From Thermogemmatispora carboxidivorans (lineage in GTDB: Bacteria; Chloroflexota; Ktedonobacteria; Ktedonobacterales; Ktedonobacteraceae), in the NCBI RefSeq assembly GCF_000702505.1, contig NZ_JNIM01000001.1:806001-870000 (forward strand): a DNA stretch of 64,000 bases. Direction: 5' to 3'. This document shows positions 35,994-44,653 of the stretch, in pieces. Positions within the stretch are counted from its first letter, which is position 1, and each line of letters begins with the position of its first letter. The notes below the pieces were generated by a model. It did no database searches. It was given only the letters and a program-made list of their open reading frames with translations, and was not told the DNA's origin. Both the position numbers and the translations under genes were made by a program.

Positions 35994-36507
35994 TGTGTAC
36001 TCCTTCCCTTTGTCTCTGTCAGCTCAATGGAGAGAGAAAGGATCACCGATAACTACATTGTAGTCTAACGGTTATTCCTGTGGATAGGTGACATGATCGC
36101 GACATTGAACCGCGACTTCCCTTCTCTCTGTAAAGCATACCATCATCGTGCGGACCTGCACTCTGAGTCTGCGCGCTCTGCTTATGAAAGATGTCCTATC
36201 TCTCTTTCCATTCTACCTCGTGTCCTCTCGTCTGGATGGGACTGAGCGATGGCCCGCGACAGCTCAGGAGTTCAAGCCGCTCACGGCGGGGAGGGGACAA
36301 ACAAGTAAGCTGGCGTCCGCTTACCCCCGTTCCAGTGTACCTGCTTTTGACTAGCATAGAGCAGAAACCTTTTTCTGGGAAGGGGGCAGGGAACAACTGG
36401 CCCTTCCTGGTTCCTCCCTGGTCATTGATCTGCTGTCCCTCTCCGTAGAAAGGAAGGGAGGAAGGGACTTGAAGATTGGAGGGGGACTATGCTATCATGG
36501 AAGCGCT
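35994..36507. other. Non-coding stretch between response regulator and tRNA
   Basis: The 514 bp contain short frames without family resemblance or SD. The promoters of the response regulator (minus) and the tRNA (plus) must be here. Confidence 0.45.
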
Positions 36508-36581
36508 GCACCTGTAGCTCAATTGGATAGAGCGCTTGACTTCGGATCAAGTGGTTGCGGGTTCGAGTCCTGCCAGGTGCG
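36508..36581 (+). tRNA. tRNA-Arg (anticodon TCG)
   Basis: Acceptor arms GCACCTG (36508-36514) and CAGGTGC (36574-36580) pair fully; the D-arm is TAGCTCAATTGGATAGAGC, the anticodon arm CTTGA-CTTCGGA-TCAAG gives anticodon TCG (codon CGA), and the T-arm GCGGGTTCGAGTCCTGC is intact. The discriminator base is G and CCA is not encoded. Confidence 0.95.
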
Positions 36582-36987
36582 CTCTCCCACACTGGCCACC
36601 GTCTCCAGCCGCTTCTCAAGCCTCACGGCGCCACACGGGGAAGCCGGGCTGTCGAGACGGCGGTCCCCAAGGCCGGCTTCCTCCCCTGCAAGGACCACTT
36701 GCCTTCATGTGGCAAGGACCACCTGCCTCGCTCAGCGGTGGCAGAGACAAGTGTTCCCTTTCTCTGGCGGCTATGTCCATCTGCCTGCCTCGACTGGCAA
36801 CCACCTGCTTCCAGGGGAAGCACGCTCAGCTTCCCACCTGGTTCCCGCATCGTTCTCCGATGCTCCTGTCCGGATTCCGACCCCGTTCTGGGGGCGGTCC
36901 TCCTGCTCTGCTACAGTTGTCCCTGGCTCATCCCGGTTCTGTCTCGAAAAGACGCGAGAAGCTCTCTGTAGGCAGAAAGAAGCAAGA
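36582..36987. other. Non-coding stretch after the tRNA
   Basis: About 400 bp with only overlapping chance frames. The terminator at 36988 closes it. Confidence 0.45.
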
Positions 36988-37020
36988 GGGGAACGCACTG
37001 GCGCGTTCCCCTTCTTTTTT
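36988..37020. terminator. Bidirectional-type terminator
   Basis: GGGGAACGC (36988-36996) and GCGTTCCCC (37003-37011) with a short loop, followed on the plus strand by TTCTTTTTT. It can end the tRNA-Arg transcript and, on the minus strand, the gene ending at 37066 (CT-rich tract). Confidence 0.75.
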
Positions 37021-37065
37021 GCTGTGCGTTGGGCTGCACAGGGCAGGATCAGCAAAGGGGTCAGC

Positions 37066-37860
37066 TCAGGAGAAAGAGACCTGCAGCCCACCGGCCTCGA
37101 GGGAGGCGCTGTTGAGGGAACGGTCGATATAAAGCACCACATTGGTCATCACAAGCCGGGGGACTGTGCCCCCAGTAGCCAGAACCAGCAGATCGGCCTT
37201 GTTGGCGAAACTGCTCAGGCCAGTAACAATATCCTGCAAGATAGAAGTCTTGATAGAAACGCCGGTCGCTACCGCTGTCCCCGAGGCCGTGATAGTAATG
37301 GTCACATTGCCAAGATCGCGCGAGATCTGCAACCCCGACATCGTAGTGGAGCTAAAGGTCAGCACAGGGTGCAACGGGTCGGGCAGGAGGCTCAGATGGG
37401 CATTGGTGCCAATGATCTCGCTTGCCCGCAAGACGATCGAGTTAGGAGCCGTGAGAATAGTCGGCTTGGGCGTAGCCGTAGGTGTCGGTGTTGGCGTGAC
37501 GGTCACCGTGGCCCCGGGCGTCACAGTGACTGAAGGGACCGCGCTCGGCGTCGGGGTGGCCGTGGCTGTTTCACCGGGTGTGGGTGTCACCCGGGGCGTT
37601 GGCGAGGGTGTTGGCGACGGCGTCGGCGTGGGAGTCGGCGGGTCAACGGTTGGCGTGGGGGTTGACGTGCGATGATGGCATGGGATCAGCGGCGGCAGAC
37701 AGAACTCCGGCCCGGCCTGCGGCACTGTTGCTGCACTAGCGGCGAAGGCCACCTGACCCCCTGCAACAAAAGCTGGAATCAAGAGCACCAGAAAAGAACA
37801 GAGTGCGCCGATTTTCCCCCAGAATGCCAGCATTGCTGGAGAACGCTTCTTCATATTCAT
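37066..37860 (-). CDS. Exported protein with Pro/Thr linker and DUF6230-like C-terminal domain
   Basis: A 264-residue protein. A signal peptide (helix about residues 14-38, ending VAFAASA) is followed by two Cys, then a Thr-Pro repeat linker (residues 65-135) of wall-spanning type. The last 130 residues are beta-rich and share layout with the DUF6230-like protein encoded next ([13 protein letters not shown] against LQAKNFHLYP; both end in a short beta stretch with LxxxGLxxSxS). It is the last gene of the putative TetR-controlled group 41064-37066. ATG 37860 or 37854 is the start; both have weak SD. Cell-surface or wall location is inferred. Confidence 0.75.
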   Translation of the reverse strand: MNMKKRSPAMLAFWGKIGALCSFLVLLIPAFVAGGQVAFAASAATVPQAGPEFCLPPLIPCHHRTSTPTPTVDPPTPTPTPSPTPSPTPRVTPTPGETATATPTPSAVPSVTVTPGATVTVTPTPTPTATPKPTILTAPNSIVLRASEIIGTNAHLSLLPDPLHPVLTFSSTTMSGLQISRDLGNVTITITASGTAVATGVSIKTSILQDIVTGLSSFANKADLLVLATGGTVPRLVMTNVVLYIDRSLNSASLEAGGLQVSFS

Positions 37861-38077
37861 AGCTTGGCCTGACCTTTATTACATTGCGCAACTTATTCGT
37901 CCGCTGAGCTCGCGAGGATAGAAAGGAAAATACCATCACCGTCAGGTGGCAATCGTACCATTGGAAGACCAGACGGGGAGAGCGCGCGAGTGCAGCCGAC
38001 CCTGAGAGCACCGCTGCACCCGCGCGGTGACGATGGACGGGCCTTACAGGAAGCGACCCATCTCTCGCCAGCTTTTC

Positions 38078-38764
38078 TTAGCTATGGGTGATGCTCAGCG
38101 TCAGACCAGGCAGCGTGATGCTGTTGGCAGCCTGGTATGGGGAATTAATGGTCAGATTGGTCAGCGTCGCGCTGGTGGCCGTCTGATCAAAAGGATTGGG
38201 GCCAGTGCTGAGCACGAGGTTCTGGAACTGGCCTTCATCGGCCTGCAGACCTGTGGCGTCGTTCGTCAACCCCGTCACCGACACTGGCGTGTTCTGGCCC
38301 GCCTCCAGCTTGACGGTCACAGTACCCAGCGGCCCCAGGCTGATGCTCTTACTGATCACCAGATCGGTAATGGTACCATCAAGCTGGTTGACTGCCACCG
38401 GGGTGCTGTTATCGGCAGGCGAGATGCCCGGGTAAAGATGGAAGTTCTTGGCCTGCAGTACCTTGGCCTGCACCGTGACCGGCAGCGGCGCCGCTGCCGC
38501 CAGGGCGATGGCACCGTTCTCCACTGCTCCAAGCATCCCGAAGAGCAGCAGGGCTGCGACCAGCATCACCGACCAGAAAACAGTTCGATTGGTGCGCCCT
38601 ACCGGAGGCAGCTCCTCGTCTTCATCGACAACTGCTCTGGTCTCAATGGTTTCCACTCGACTGACATCAATGTCCTCGGCATCGAACGGGGGCAGGTGCA
38701 TGGGCAGGCTCGTTTCCTCACGCTCTGGTTCCCGGGTCATTCCGGTGTCGTGCTCGTTTTCCAT
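38078..38764 (-). CDS. DUF6230-like membrane-anchored protein
   Basis: A 228-residue protein with an acidic cytoplasmic start of 60 residues, one helix (about 63-90), then a beta-rich outside domain with APLPVTVQAKVLQAKNFHLYP and LTNLTINSPYQAANSITLPGL. This matches what I know of DUF6230 proteins in actinomycetes (earlier labelled 'cholesterol esterase' without proof), whose genes usually lie beside a DUF6114 gene, as here. ATG 38764 follows AAAGGAGAG. Activity is unknown; no catalytic triad is evident. Confidence 0.78.
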   Translation of the reverse strand: MENEHDTGMTREPEREETSLPMHLPPFDAEDIDVSRVETIETRAVVDEDEELPPVGRTNRTVFWSVMLVAALLLFGMLGAVENGAIALAAAAPLPVTVQAKVLQAKNFHLYPGISPADNSTPVAVNQLDGTITDLVISKSISLGPLGTVTVKLEAGQNTPVSVTGLTNDATGLQADEGQFQNLVLSTGPNPFDQTATSATLTNLTINSPYQAANSITLPGLTLSITHS

Positions 38765-38819
38765 GAGACGCTCTCCTTTTCAAGTACTACATGATTAGAT
38801 ATATATTTATGTATATGTA

Positions 38820-38836
38820 ATCCCGATAAGCGGGAT
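38820..38836. repeat. Small hairpin between DUF6114 and DUF6230 genes
   Basis: ATCCCG-ATAAG-CGGGAT with six-bp arms in an AT-rich gap. It could stabilise or partly end the transcript. Confidence 0.35.
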
Positions 38837-38942
38837 CACAGACGAACGGAGAAAGACGCACACAGGATAATAATCTGGAAAGATAGTCAGGTTCGCTGAT
38901 CTGTTATCCTTGCTGGCTTAAAGCTCCTGGCTGGCAATGGCT

Positions 38943-39560
38943 TCATGAGCGCATGGTCGCGCGGGCGCGGAGAGACGAGCGCTGCACGCCGCTCCGTTTG
39001 CTAGCAGCCACAGGACGCCAGGCTACGCCCAAGGCCCCACCGATGATGCCAAGCAGCATACCGATCCCAAAGCCGCCGAAAGAGGAAGCGACCAGAGAGA
39101 CGAGGGCGAGCACCACGCCGATAGAGCCGGTGATGAGTGAATAAGCAGGGACCAGCAGCTGGATCACGCCCATAATGACCAGCAAGGAGCCGACAAGTAG
39201 GCCAGCCCAGAGAGTGCTGCCGGGGAGCATGGCCAGTCGGATGAGCATAGCCGGGCCCCAGAGGACCAGCAGGCCGGAGAGGATCAGCAAAATGGAGCCT
39301 GCGAAGGGACGTGAGCGGCGCCAGCGGCGGAAGCGACCCCAGCGCTGCCACTGTTGGACCAGCCGGGCCTCCTTGTCGGCGGTGCGCAGGCGACGGTACG
39401 TGCGCCAGGCGCTGAAGCGTTGGCGCAGTCCTGCCAGCGCGCCCGTCAGCGCGTGGGTGCGGCTGGAGCGACTGGAGAGGTCGACAACGATCACTTGTTG
39501 ACTCTGGCTAGTGCTGCTTTGCGCGGTGCCTTCCGCCTGTGGTTCTTGAGACATCGCCAT
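38943..39560 (-). CDS. DUF6114-like four-helix membrane protein
   Basis: A 205-residue protein. A polar, Arg-rich cytoplasmic start of about 95 residues (RFSAWRTYRRLRTADKEARL) precedes four hydrophobic helices from FAGSILLILSGLLVLWGPA on; the last ends GMLLGIIGGALGVAWRP. The helical part matches DUF6114 proteins, which in Streptomyces stand next to DUF6230. ATG 39560 has AAAAGGAG eight bases upstream; the longer open frame to 39875 overlaps the oxidase gene in another frame. It probably forms a membrane complex with the DUF6230-like protein; that is inference. Confidence 0.8.
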   Translation of the reverse strand: MAMSQEPQAEGTAQSSTSQSQQVIVVDLSSRSSRTHALTGALAGLRQRFSAWRTYRRLRTADKEARLVQQWQRWGRFRRWRRSRPFAGSILLILSGLLVLWGPAMLIRLAMLPGSTLWAGLLVGSLLVIMGVIQLLVPAYSLITGSIGVVLALVSLVASSFGGFGIGMLLGIIGGALGVAWRPVAASKRSGVQRSSLRARATMRS

Positions 39561-39753
39561 TGTAGACACTCCTTTTCCACGCCTCAACGGTGAAGCGACC
39601 TGCCGGTAAACAGCCCCGGCTAACCAGGAAAGCAAACGTTGCTCAACGAGCTGAGCGAGCAGAGACAGACAAGAGAGGGTATAGCTGGCCGCTCCTGGCG
39701 CCCGAGCCCCGAGCCGGAGCGGCTCACTCTCCCCGGCTTGCGGCTGCCTCTGC

Positions 39754-41064
39754 CTAAACGGCGAGCAGGCGCGGCAGCTCCAGTGCCAGCCGCCAGTCGC
39801 CGCTGATGCGCAGGCGACGTGAGAGGACAGCCTGACGCTGATTGAGTCGGCGGCTGGAGAGCCTGGCCCAATCATTGGCTGAGCAGCGCAGCGTCAGCCG
39901 CGGATTCTCCAACCGGCCCACGCCAGCGACCGGTGGTTCGCCCGGCTCCAACTTCAGGTAGCGAGGCTGCATATCATCGAAGAGCCACTGGATAGAGGCC
40001 CGTAGTGGCTTCGAGCGCTGCTGCGACCAGGCGGCCACCAGGCGCATGGAAGTAAAGATCGTCTCCATTGTCTCCTCAGTCACATGGGGTGCATCCCCAG
40101 TGCCCAGCACACCGCCCTCGATGAACTTGATAATGCGCTCGGCCTGGACCTCAAAGGGGTCATCGAGGCCCAGCTTGGCCAGCTCGCTCACCTCGTGGGG
40201 GTCGATGCCCGCACGGCGTAGCTTTGTATACAGCGATCGCAGGCCGAAAGCGAACATCTCCTGTGGGGTAAAGCCAAGGCAGGTAATATACGACCAATCG
40301 TGATCGGGGGGAGCCAGCACACCCGCCGTCCAGGCCAGGATGCGGTTGAGCATCTCGATCGTGGCCTCCTTGCAACGGCGGTCTTTGCTCACCAGCTCAC
40401 GCAGCAATTGGATGCCAAAGGCAATATGTCGCGACTCGTCGCGGGAGACGAAGAAGATGCCGCGTCCCAGGGCTGGAAGGAGGCCAGTGCGGGTGGTATA
40501 TTCGCGCAGGAAGTGCTGACCGGTGTGCGCCAGCATCCCTTCGATGACGATATGGTAGAGTACTACACCCTGGGCCAGCAGCGGCAAGCTATGCGGATTG
40601 CGACGCAGCCGCTCTGCTGCGCGATCAAGCTCCGTGAAGACCTGCACAAAGCCCCAGCTCAGATGGGGACGAACTGCACTGAGCGTCGTGCTGATATCCT
40701 GGCCGAGCTGACAGACTTCGCGAATAAAGCGATCGAAAAAGACGTGGTGACGAGCCTCGTCGGCGATCTGCGTTGCGAGGAAGATCTTGTCCTCTGGCCG
40801 GGGCGCCGGCTCCACAAAAGGAGCCAGCGTCAGCGTCACCGACTCCTCGCCGTCGAGGAACATCGAACAATTCCAGAGGATGGCCGCCCGCTCTCGCTCA
40901 CTGTGCTTTTCTCTCCAATCCAGTGCATCCTGGCTAAAGTCCAGCGCCTTTGCTGACCAGTTCCCTTCCTCCCACAGGCGATAGAGTCGATCTTTCTCAA
41001 CCGGTGGCGTCTGTTCAGAATCGACATCGATGAAGCCTTCCTGTTGGGCCGGTTCGGTAGTCAT
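39754..41064 (-). CDS. R2-like ligand-binding oxidase fused to a C-terminal SCP2-like segment
   Basis: A 436-residue protein. Residues 30-340 are a ferritin-like R2/R2lox di-metal domain with ligands at Glu 73 or 74 (LDGEESV), Glu 103 and His 106 (DEARHH), Glu 175 (HIVIEGML), and Glu 210 and His 213 (RDESRH). Residues 380-436 match the second half of an SCP2 sterol-carrier domain (RLTLRCSANDWARL, then SRRLRISGDWRLALELPRLLAV). R2lox proteins hold an Mn/Fe centre and a bound fatty acid and may oxidise lipids. The fusion suggests a bound lipid substrate. ATG 41064 follows AGGGGGA. It is the first gene downstream of the TetR operator promoter. Confidence 0.9.
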   Translation of the reverse strand: MTTEPAQQEGFIDVDSEQTPPVEKDRLYRLWEEGNWSAKALDFSQDALDWREKHSERERAAILWNCSMFLDGEESVTLTLAPFVEPAPRPEDKIFLATQIADEARHHVFFDRFIREVCQLGQDISTTLSAVRPHLSWGFVQVFTELDRAAERLRRNPHSLPLLAQGVVLYHIVIEGMLAHTGQHFLREYTTRTGLLPALGRGIFFVSRDESRHIAFGIQLLRELVSKDRRCKEATIEMLNRILAWTAGVLAPPDHDWSYITCLGFTPQEMFAFGLRSLYTKLRRAGIDPHEVSELAKLGLDDPFEVQAERIIKFIEGGVLGTGDAPHVTEETMETIFTSMRLVAAWSQQRSKPLRASIQWLFDDMQPRYLKLEPGEPPVAGVGRLENPRLTLRCSANDWARLSSRRLNQRQAVLSRRLRISGDWRLALELPRLLAV

Positions 41065-41176
41065 GGGTTGTTTCCCCCTGTTTCTGGGTACCTGCCTGCC
41101 TGTGAGGGAGGCGCCACCCCGACAAAGCCGCGTCGGGGCTGGCTGGCCCTCGCCAGATCCTGAACCGTCAACTAAA

Positions 41177-41239
41177 TTGACTGACAGTCAGTCAACCGTT
41201 GTTGTATATGACTATAGCCGGCAATCAGGTGATTGTCAA
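41177..41239 (-). promoter_or_regulatory. TetR-type operator and promoter of the oxidase gene group
   Basis: The perfect palindrome TTGACTGACAGTCAGTCAA (41177-41195) is a typical TetR-family operator. On the minus strand a promoter TTGACA (41239-41234), 17-bp spacer, TATAGT (41216-41211) lies just upstream, so the operator covers about +9 to +27 of the transcript reading into the oxidase gene. The TetR gene itself ends at 41329, 90 bp upstream of the promoter. Confidence 0.82.
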
Positions 41240-41328
41240 GGGGAAAACGATCGCCTGGTAAATTAGGGTAGTTTCTGCAACCGGACAGGATACCGGGAGC
41301 GAGAGCGAGCTACCGCTGTGAAGCAGCG

Positions 41329-41919
41329 TCAAGCGATGCCGAGTGCGTGGCGAATGAAGCTAGAGCATTCGGCGATGAAGACCTCGGGGGAGACGGGCGA
41401 GTTATAGATGTAGCATTCTTCGGCGGCGTAGTAGACGGTACCGACGATCAGAATCGCCGTCACCTCGGGGTTAATCGTCGGGCTAAGAGAGCCGCGTTGC
41501 TGCTCCTGGCGGATGATCTCGGCGATCAGGCCGTAGTAGGGAGCGAAGATATGCTGGCGTTCGGCGGGGTGCTCGGTCCAGCAGGTATTGAAGTGGACGA
41601 TCGCCAGGATGTCGCGGTACTCTGACATGGTCTGGAACGTTTCGGCCACGCTGCGCTCGATCATCTCTTGCAGAGTGTGAGCCTCATCGTAGGCGCGTCG
41701 GAGCGTGGTCTCGATGCGCTCTTGCATCTCGCGGGCGAGCGTTGTCAAGACCGAGGCTTTGGATGGAAAGTACCAATAGAAAGTTCCCTGGGCCACGCCG
41801 GCGCGGGCCACGATCTCGGAGATGGTCGTTGCTTCGAATCCTTTCTCGGCGAAGACCTCGCGCGAGATCCTGAGCAATTCGGCCTTGCGTGCTTCGCGAT
41901 TGCCTCGATTTGCTGCCAT
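41329..41919 (-). CDS. TetR-family transcriptional regulator
   Basis: A 196-residue repressor. The N-terminal HTH is clear: ISREVFAEKGFEATTISEIVARAGVAQGTFYWYFPSK. The C-terminal ligand domain (residues 70-196) matches TetR_C families with an aromatic and Cys-rich pocket. ATG 41919 has AAAGG eight bases upstream; GTG at 41928 is the alternative. It reads toward the oxidase gene on the same strand, and the 19-bp palindrome between them is the likely operator. The ligand may be a fatty acid or similar lipid, judged from the neighbouring oxidase. Confidence 0.9.
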   Translation of the reverse strand: MAANRGNREARKAELLRISREVFAEKGFEATTISEIVARAGVAQGTFYWYFPSKASVLTTLAREMQERIETTLRRAYDEAHTLQEMIERSVAETFQTMSEYRDILAIVHFNTCWTEHPAERQHIFAPYYGLIAEIIRQEQQRGSLSPTINPEVTAILIVGTVYYAAEECYIYNSPVSPEVFIAECSSFIRHALGIA

Positions 41920-41928
41920 TCCCTTCAC

Positions 41929-42399
41929 CTTTGTGCTATCAGTAAAGCAGATCCTTTGCTAGTCTTTTCTAATAGCATAGCATACAAACGCGGCCATACG
42001 CCAGGTCAGGTCAGGCCGGTTTCTGGGGCCTGGGGGGGAACAAGGGAGCCGTGTGCTGTTGCCTGTGTCTCGCTCGTGCGGGAGACCTCACGCTCTCACT
42101 CAGCCTTGCACCGAGCGCGGAGGGATAGTGGTGCAAGGCTGAGAAGAAAGCCGGCTCACCACTCTTTGTGCGTTGTGGGCCTCGGGCCTGCGTGCTCGCT
42201 GAGTGGGAACCGGGCGAGGCCTGGGGAGGCTGAAGGTGGGCCGGCCTGAACCTCTTTTCCTCTCCCTATTCCACCTGATCCACTGCCCTCCGCTGGCTGG
42301 GTGAGCCTGGTGCGATCTCGGCGGGGTGAAGCGTCGCGTCATGCTGCGGCGCCCTCCCCTGGCCAGGCTGCCGCAAACCTGGCTCTCTGTAGAGGTCCT
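41929..42399. other. Intergenic region with a 12-bp inverted repeat
   Basis: The 471 bp hold no supported gene. CAGCCTTGCACC (42101-42112) and GGTGCAAGGCTG (42130-42141) form perfect arms around a 17-base loop. Confidence 0.5.
42101..42141. repeat. Inverted repeat with perfect 12-bp arms
   Basis: The arms are CAGCCTTGCACC and GGTGCAAGGCTG; no T-tract on either side. It could end the minus-strand transcript from 42645 or act as an operator. Confidence 0.55.
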
Positions 42400-42645
42400 C
42401 TAGACGCTGACTGCTGGCGTGCCATGAATCAGGGCATCAAGTGTACTCTTCTTGACACGATAGCCCTGACGTTTCCCACGGTGGGGGAGCAGGATAGCCT
42501 CCAGGGCACCCGATTTGATCCAACGCCGTACGGTGGTGTCATCGACGCGGAGCCGCTGGGCGACCTCGCTTACGGTGAGCAACTCGGTAGGAGGCTCCAG
42601 CTCGCGACCGGCTGTCTCTTCATGGTGTGTGCGTGTTCGAACCAT
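42400..42645 (-). CDS. Excisionase/MerR-type helix-turn-helix protein (81 aa)
   Basis: A small protein with the HTH_17 pattern LLTVSEVAQRLRVDDTTVRRWIKSGALEAI, followed by RQGYRVKKSTLDALI. Such domains bind DNA in excisionases and in small regulators. ATG 42645 follows AAGGAGAG. No integrase or attachment site lies next to it, so a regulatory role is more likely than excision. Confidence 0.82.
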   Translation of the reverse strand: MVRTRTHHEETAGRELEPPTELLTVSEVAQRLRVDDTTVRRWIKSGALEAILLPHRGKRQGYRVKKSTLDALIHGTPAVSV

Positions 42646-43010
42646 ATGTCTCTCCTTCCTCCTGAATTCTAAAAAGCACCTGCAGTATTCCTCAAACGGA
42701 ACAGCCTCCGTCTTACAACTAGCATACTGTAGTACACAAAGAGGGCGTCTGCAAGCTGGCGCAAGTCTGCGCCGTAGTCCGCCGCAGAAGCTGCTTCGGG
42801 AGTGCCCTGCCTGGCTGTGCGCGGCCCTGTCTGGCTGTGCCTGCCTGGCGAGACTGGGCTATGCAGGACGATGCGGGGCCTGCTGTTGTCAGCTTCCCTA
42901 CGCTCCTCCCTTATATAATGATGATGCTCGCTTGAAATAATGCGGGTAATATGTTCTGGCAGAGGGCACGAATCTGGAGGTGAGCGATTGTCAACAAGGA
43001 GGTGAGCAGT
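42646..43010. other. Intergenic region upstream of 43011 gene
   Basis: The 365 bp contain a plus-strand TATAAT at 42914-42919 without a good -35 at the right spacing, and no gene. Confidence 0.4.
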
Positions 43011-43445
43011 ATGTCTAGCTGGTTCCCTGGTGGAGCTGGCTCGGGCTCCGCTGGAGAGGAGGGGCGGGTGCAAGGGCAGGAGCGGCTAGCGATTCCTTGC
43101 CGGGGGCAGGGTTGGCCGGCCTTCACAGAGGAGGATGTGCGCACCTATCTCGCTGAACACCCGCCTCTCTCTACGATGTTTGGCAGTGTCCCCAGGGTTG
43201 GCAGCGTGCGCTTTCTGCCCGTCCCCGAGGCGGCCTCACTGTTGGCCCAATGGCGCGCTGAGCAGAGCCTGGTTTCCCAGCTTGCTGGCCGAGAGCAGGT
43301 CTGTCTAGTCGAGCTGCTGGGGCCGTTCCAGGTCCATGATCCGCTACGCCCTTTGGGGCGAGTGGCGCCCATCGCCTCGCGCCTCTACTTGCTCTTCGAC
43401 GCAGGCGATGGGTCGCTGCTTACCTGGGTGCCCGCTGATCGATAG
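43011..43445 (+). CDS. Protein of unknown function (144 aa)
   Basis: ATG 43011 has GGAGG eight bases upstream. A Gly/Ser-rich start is followed by a compact soluble domain: FTEEDVRTYLAEHPPL, then VGSVRFLPVPEAASLLAQ, a strand VCLVELLGPFQV and an end RLYLLFDAGDGSLLTWV. No family is recognised. The 3' end overlaps the convergent flavoenzyme gene by 26 bp. Confidence 0.65.
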   Translation: MSSWFPGGAGSGSAGEEGRVQGQERLAIPCRGQGWPAFTEEDVRTYLAEHPPLSTMFGSVPRVGSVRFLPVPEAASLLAQWRAEQSLVSQLAGREQVCLVELLGPFQVHDPLRPLGRVAPIASRLYLLFDAGDGSLLTWVPADR

Positions 43446-44631
43446 GCCCGGGCTGGCGGCTGCTCAGGGCATCGCGCTCTTGGAAGCGGGCCAGGCGAAA
43501 AGGCTTGAGCGGTACCAGCGGTTCCTCGCCACACACCAGGCTGCTCAGCAGCTCACCAAGCAAGGGACCGAATTTGAAGCCGTGGCCCGAGAGGCCGGTG
43601 GCAAAGGCGACACGCGGCTCGTCGGGCAGGAGATCGATGATGAAGTCCCCGTCAGGACTCATGTCGTAGATGCATTTGCCAACGTGAGCCAGATAGGCCC
43701 GCCGCAGAGCCGGGATCAGCTCCTCTAGATCGTGGATGGCCTGGCGCACAAGCTGCTGGCTGCGTGTTGGATGCTCGGTCTCATCCGGGTCGATGACCGG
43801 ACCGGTGGCGTGAGAGGCAACTTTGAGCCAGGGCAGGCCCTCGCCATTGGCACTGTAGCTACTGTGAATGGGTAGCCCATAGAGATCGTTGGCCATAAAG
43901 GCGGGAAAGTTGTGGACGCCAAAGCTGGAGAGCGGCAGACCACCAAAATAGAGCAGGTATTGGCGGGTTGTTTGAACGGGCAGGTGAAGCTCGCCTAGCA
44001 GACGATGCACCCAAGGCCCGGTCGCCAGGACAACGCGATCGGCGCTGATGGTGGCTCCATCGGCTAGTCGCAGGCGCAGTGGCCGCTGCCGGCTGCTGGC
44101 GTCGAGGGCACAGACGCGCGTTCTCTCATAGATGGTTCCTCCCATCTCGCTTACGAGCGCCTTGAGCGCGCGTAGAGCGGTCGAGGCATGGAGAATACCA
44201 GCTTCTAGATTATAAGTGAGCAGATCAAAGGCATGCGTCTCAAATTGGGGAAAACGTCGGCGACATTGCGGCTCTGCCAGCCGTTCTGTCGGCAGACCCA
44301 ATGCCCGCAGTGTACGATGGCTTTCCAGAGTAAACCCGTCATCCTCACGCCCGAGCAAGAGTAAACCTGTGCGCAGATAGAGGGTTCGCTTTGTCAGTTG
44401 CTCCAATGTCACCCAGCGACTTAGACTGAGTATCACCATTTGAGAGTAGAGGGCATTCGCTCCGTATTCAAAGCGTAATAGACGCGAGGCTCCGTGAGAG
44501 GTAGAGCGTGGATGATCGACAACTTCCTGCTCCAGTACGGTGACGCGCTCTATGCCTCGGGCCAGCAGCGCATAGGCCGTCGCCAGTCCCACGATCCCCG
44601 CTCCCACAATGACAAAATGGTCTTGTTTCAC
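43420..44631 (-). CDS. FAD-dependent amine oxidoreductase, sarcosine oxidase/N-methyltryptophan oxidase (SolA/MSOX) type
   Basis: A 403-residue flavoenzyme. The Rossmann motif is VIVGAGIVGLATAYALLARG; RTGLLLLG, ADRVVLATGPW and GKCIYDMSPDGDFIID are typical of monomeric sarcosine oxidases, and the Cys in GKCIYDMSPDGDF is the position that binds FAD covalently. FATGLSGHGFKFGPLLGE closes the fold. It should oxidise an N-methyl amino acid with release of H2O2 and formaldehyde. ATG 44631 follows AGGAGG. Its promoter carries an inverted repeat (44654-44686). Confidence 0.9.
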   Translation of the reverse strand: MKQDHFVIVGAGIVGLATAYALLARGIERVTVLEQEVVDHPRSTSHGASRLLRFEYGANALYSQMVILSLSRWVTLEQLTKRTLYLRTGLLLLGREDDGFTLESHRTLRALGLPTERLAEPQCRRRFPQFETHAFDLLTYNLEAGILHASTALRALKALVSEMGGTIYERTRVCALDASSRQRPLRLRLADGATISADRVVLATGPWVHRLLGELHLPVQTTRQYLLYFGGLPLSSFGVHNFPAFMANDLYGLPIHSSYSANGEGLPWLKVASHATGPVIDPDETEHPTRSQQLVRQAIHDLEELIPALRRAYLAHVGKCIYDMSPDGDFIIDLLPDEPRVAFATGLSGHGFKFGPLLGELLSSLVCGEEPLVPLKPFRLARFQERDALSSRQPGPIDQRAPR

Positions 44632-44653
44632 GATCGTCTGGCGCCTCCTAGAA

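Noticed and set aside
36469-37533. 354-residue plus-strand frame
   Set aside because: It runs through the tRNA-Arg gene and a terminator and is antisense to the exported-protein gene.
37450-37670. Repetitive GGTGTCGG-like plus-strand DNA as a possible CRISPR or satellite
   Set aside because: It encodes the Thr-Pro linker of the exported protein on the minus strand; unit length is irregular.
42400-42645. Excisionase as sign of an integrated element
   Set aside because: No integrase, att repeats or tRNA disruption nearby; the tRNA-Arg 6 kb away is intact and lacks a second copy of its 3' end in view.
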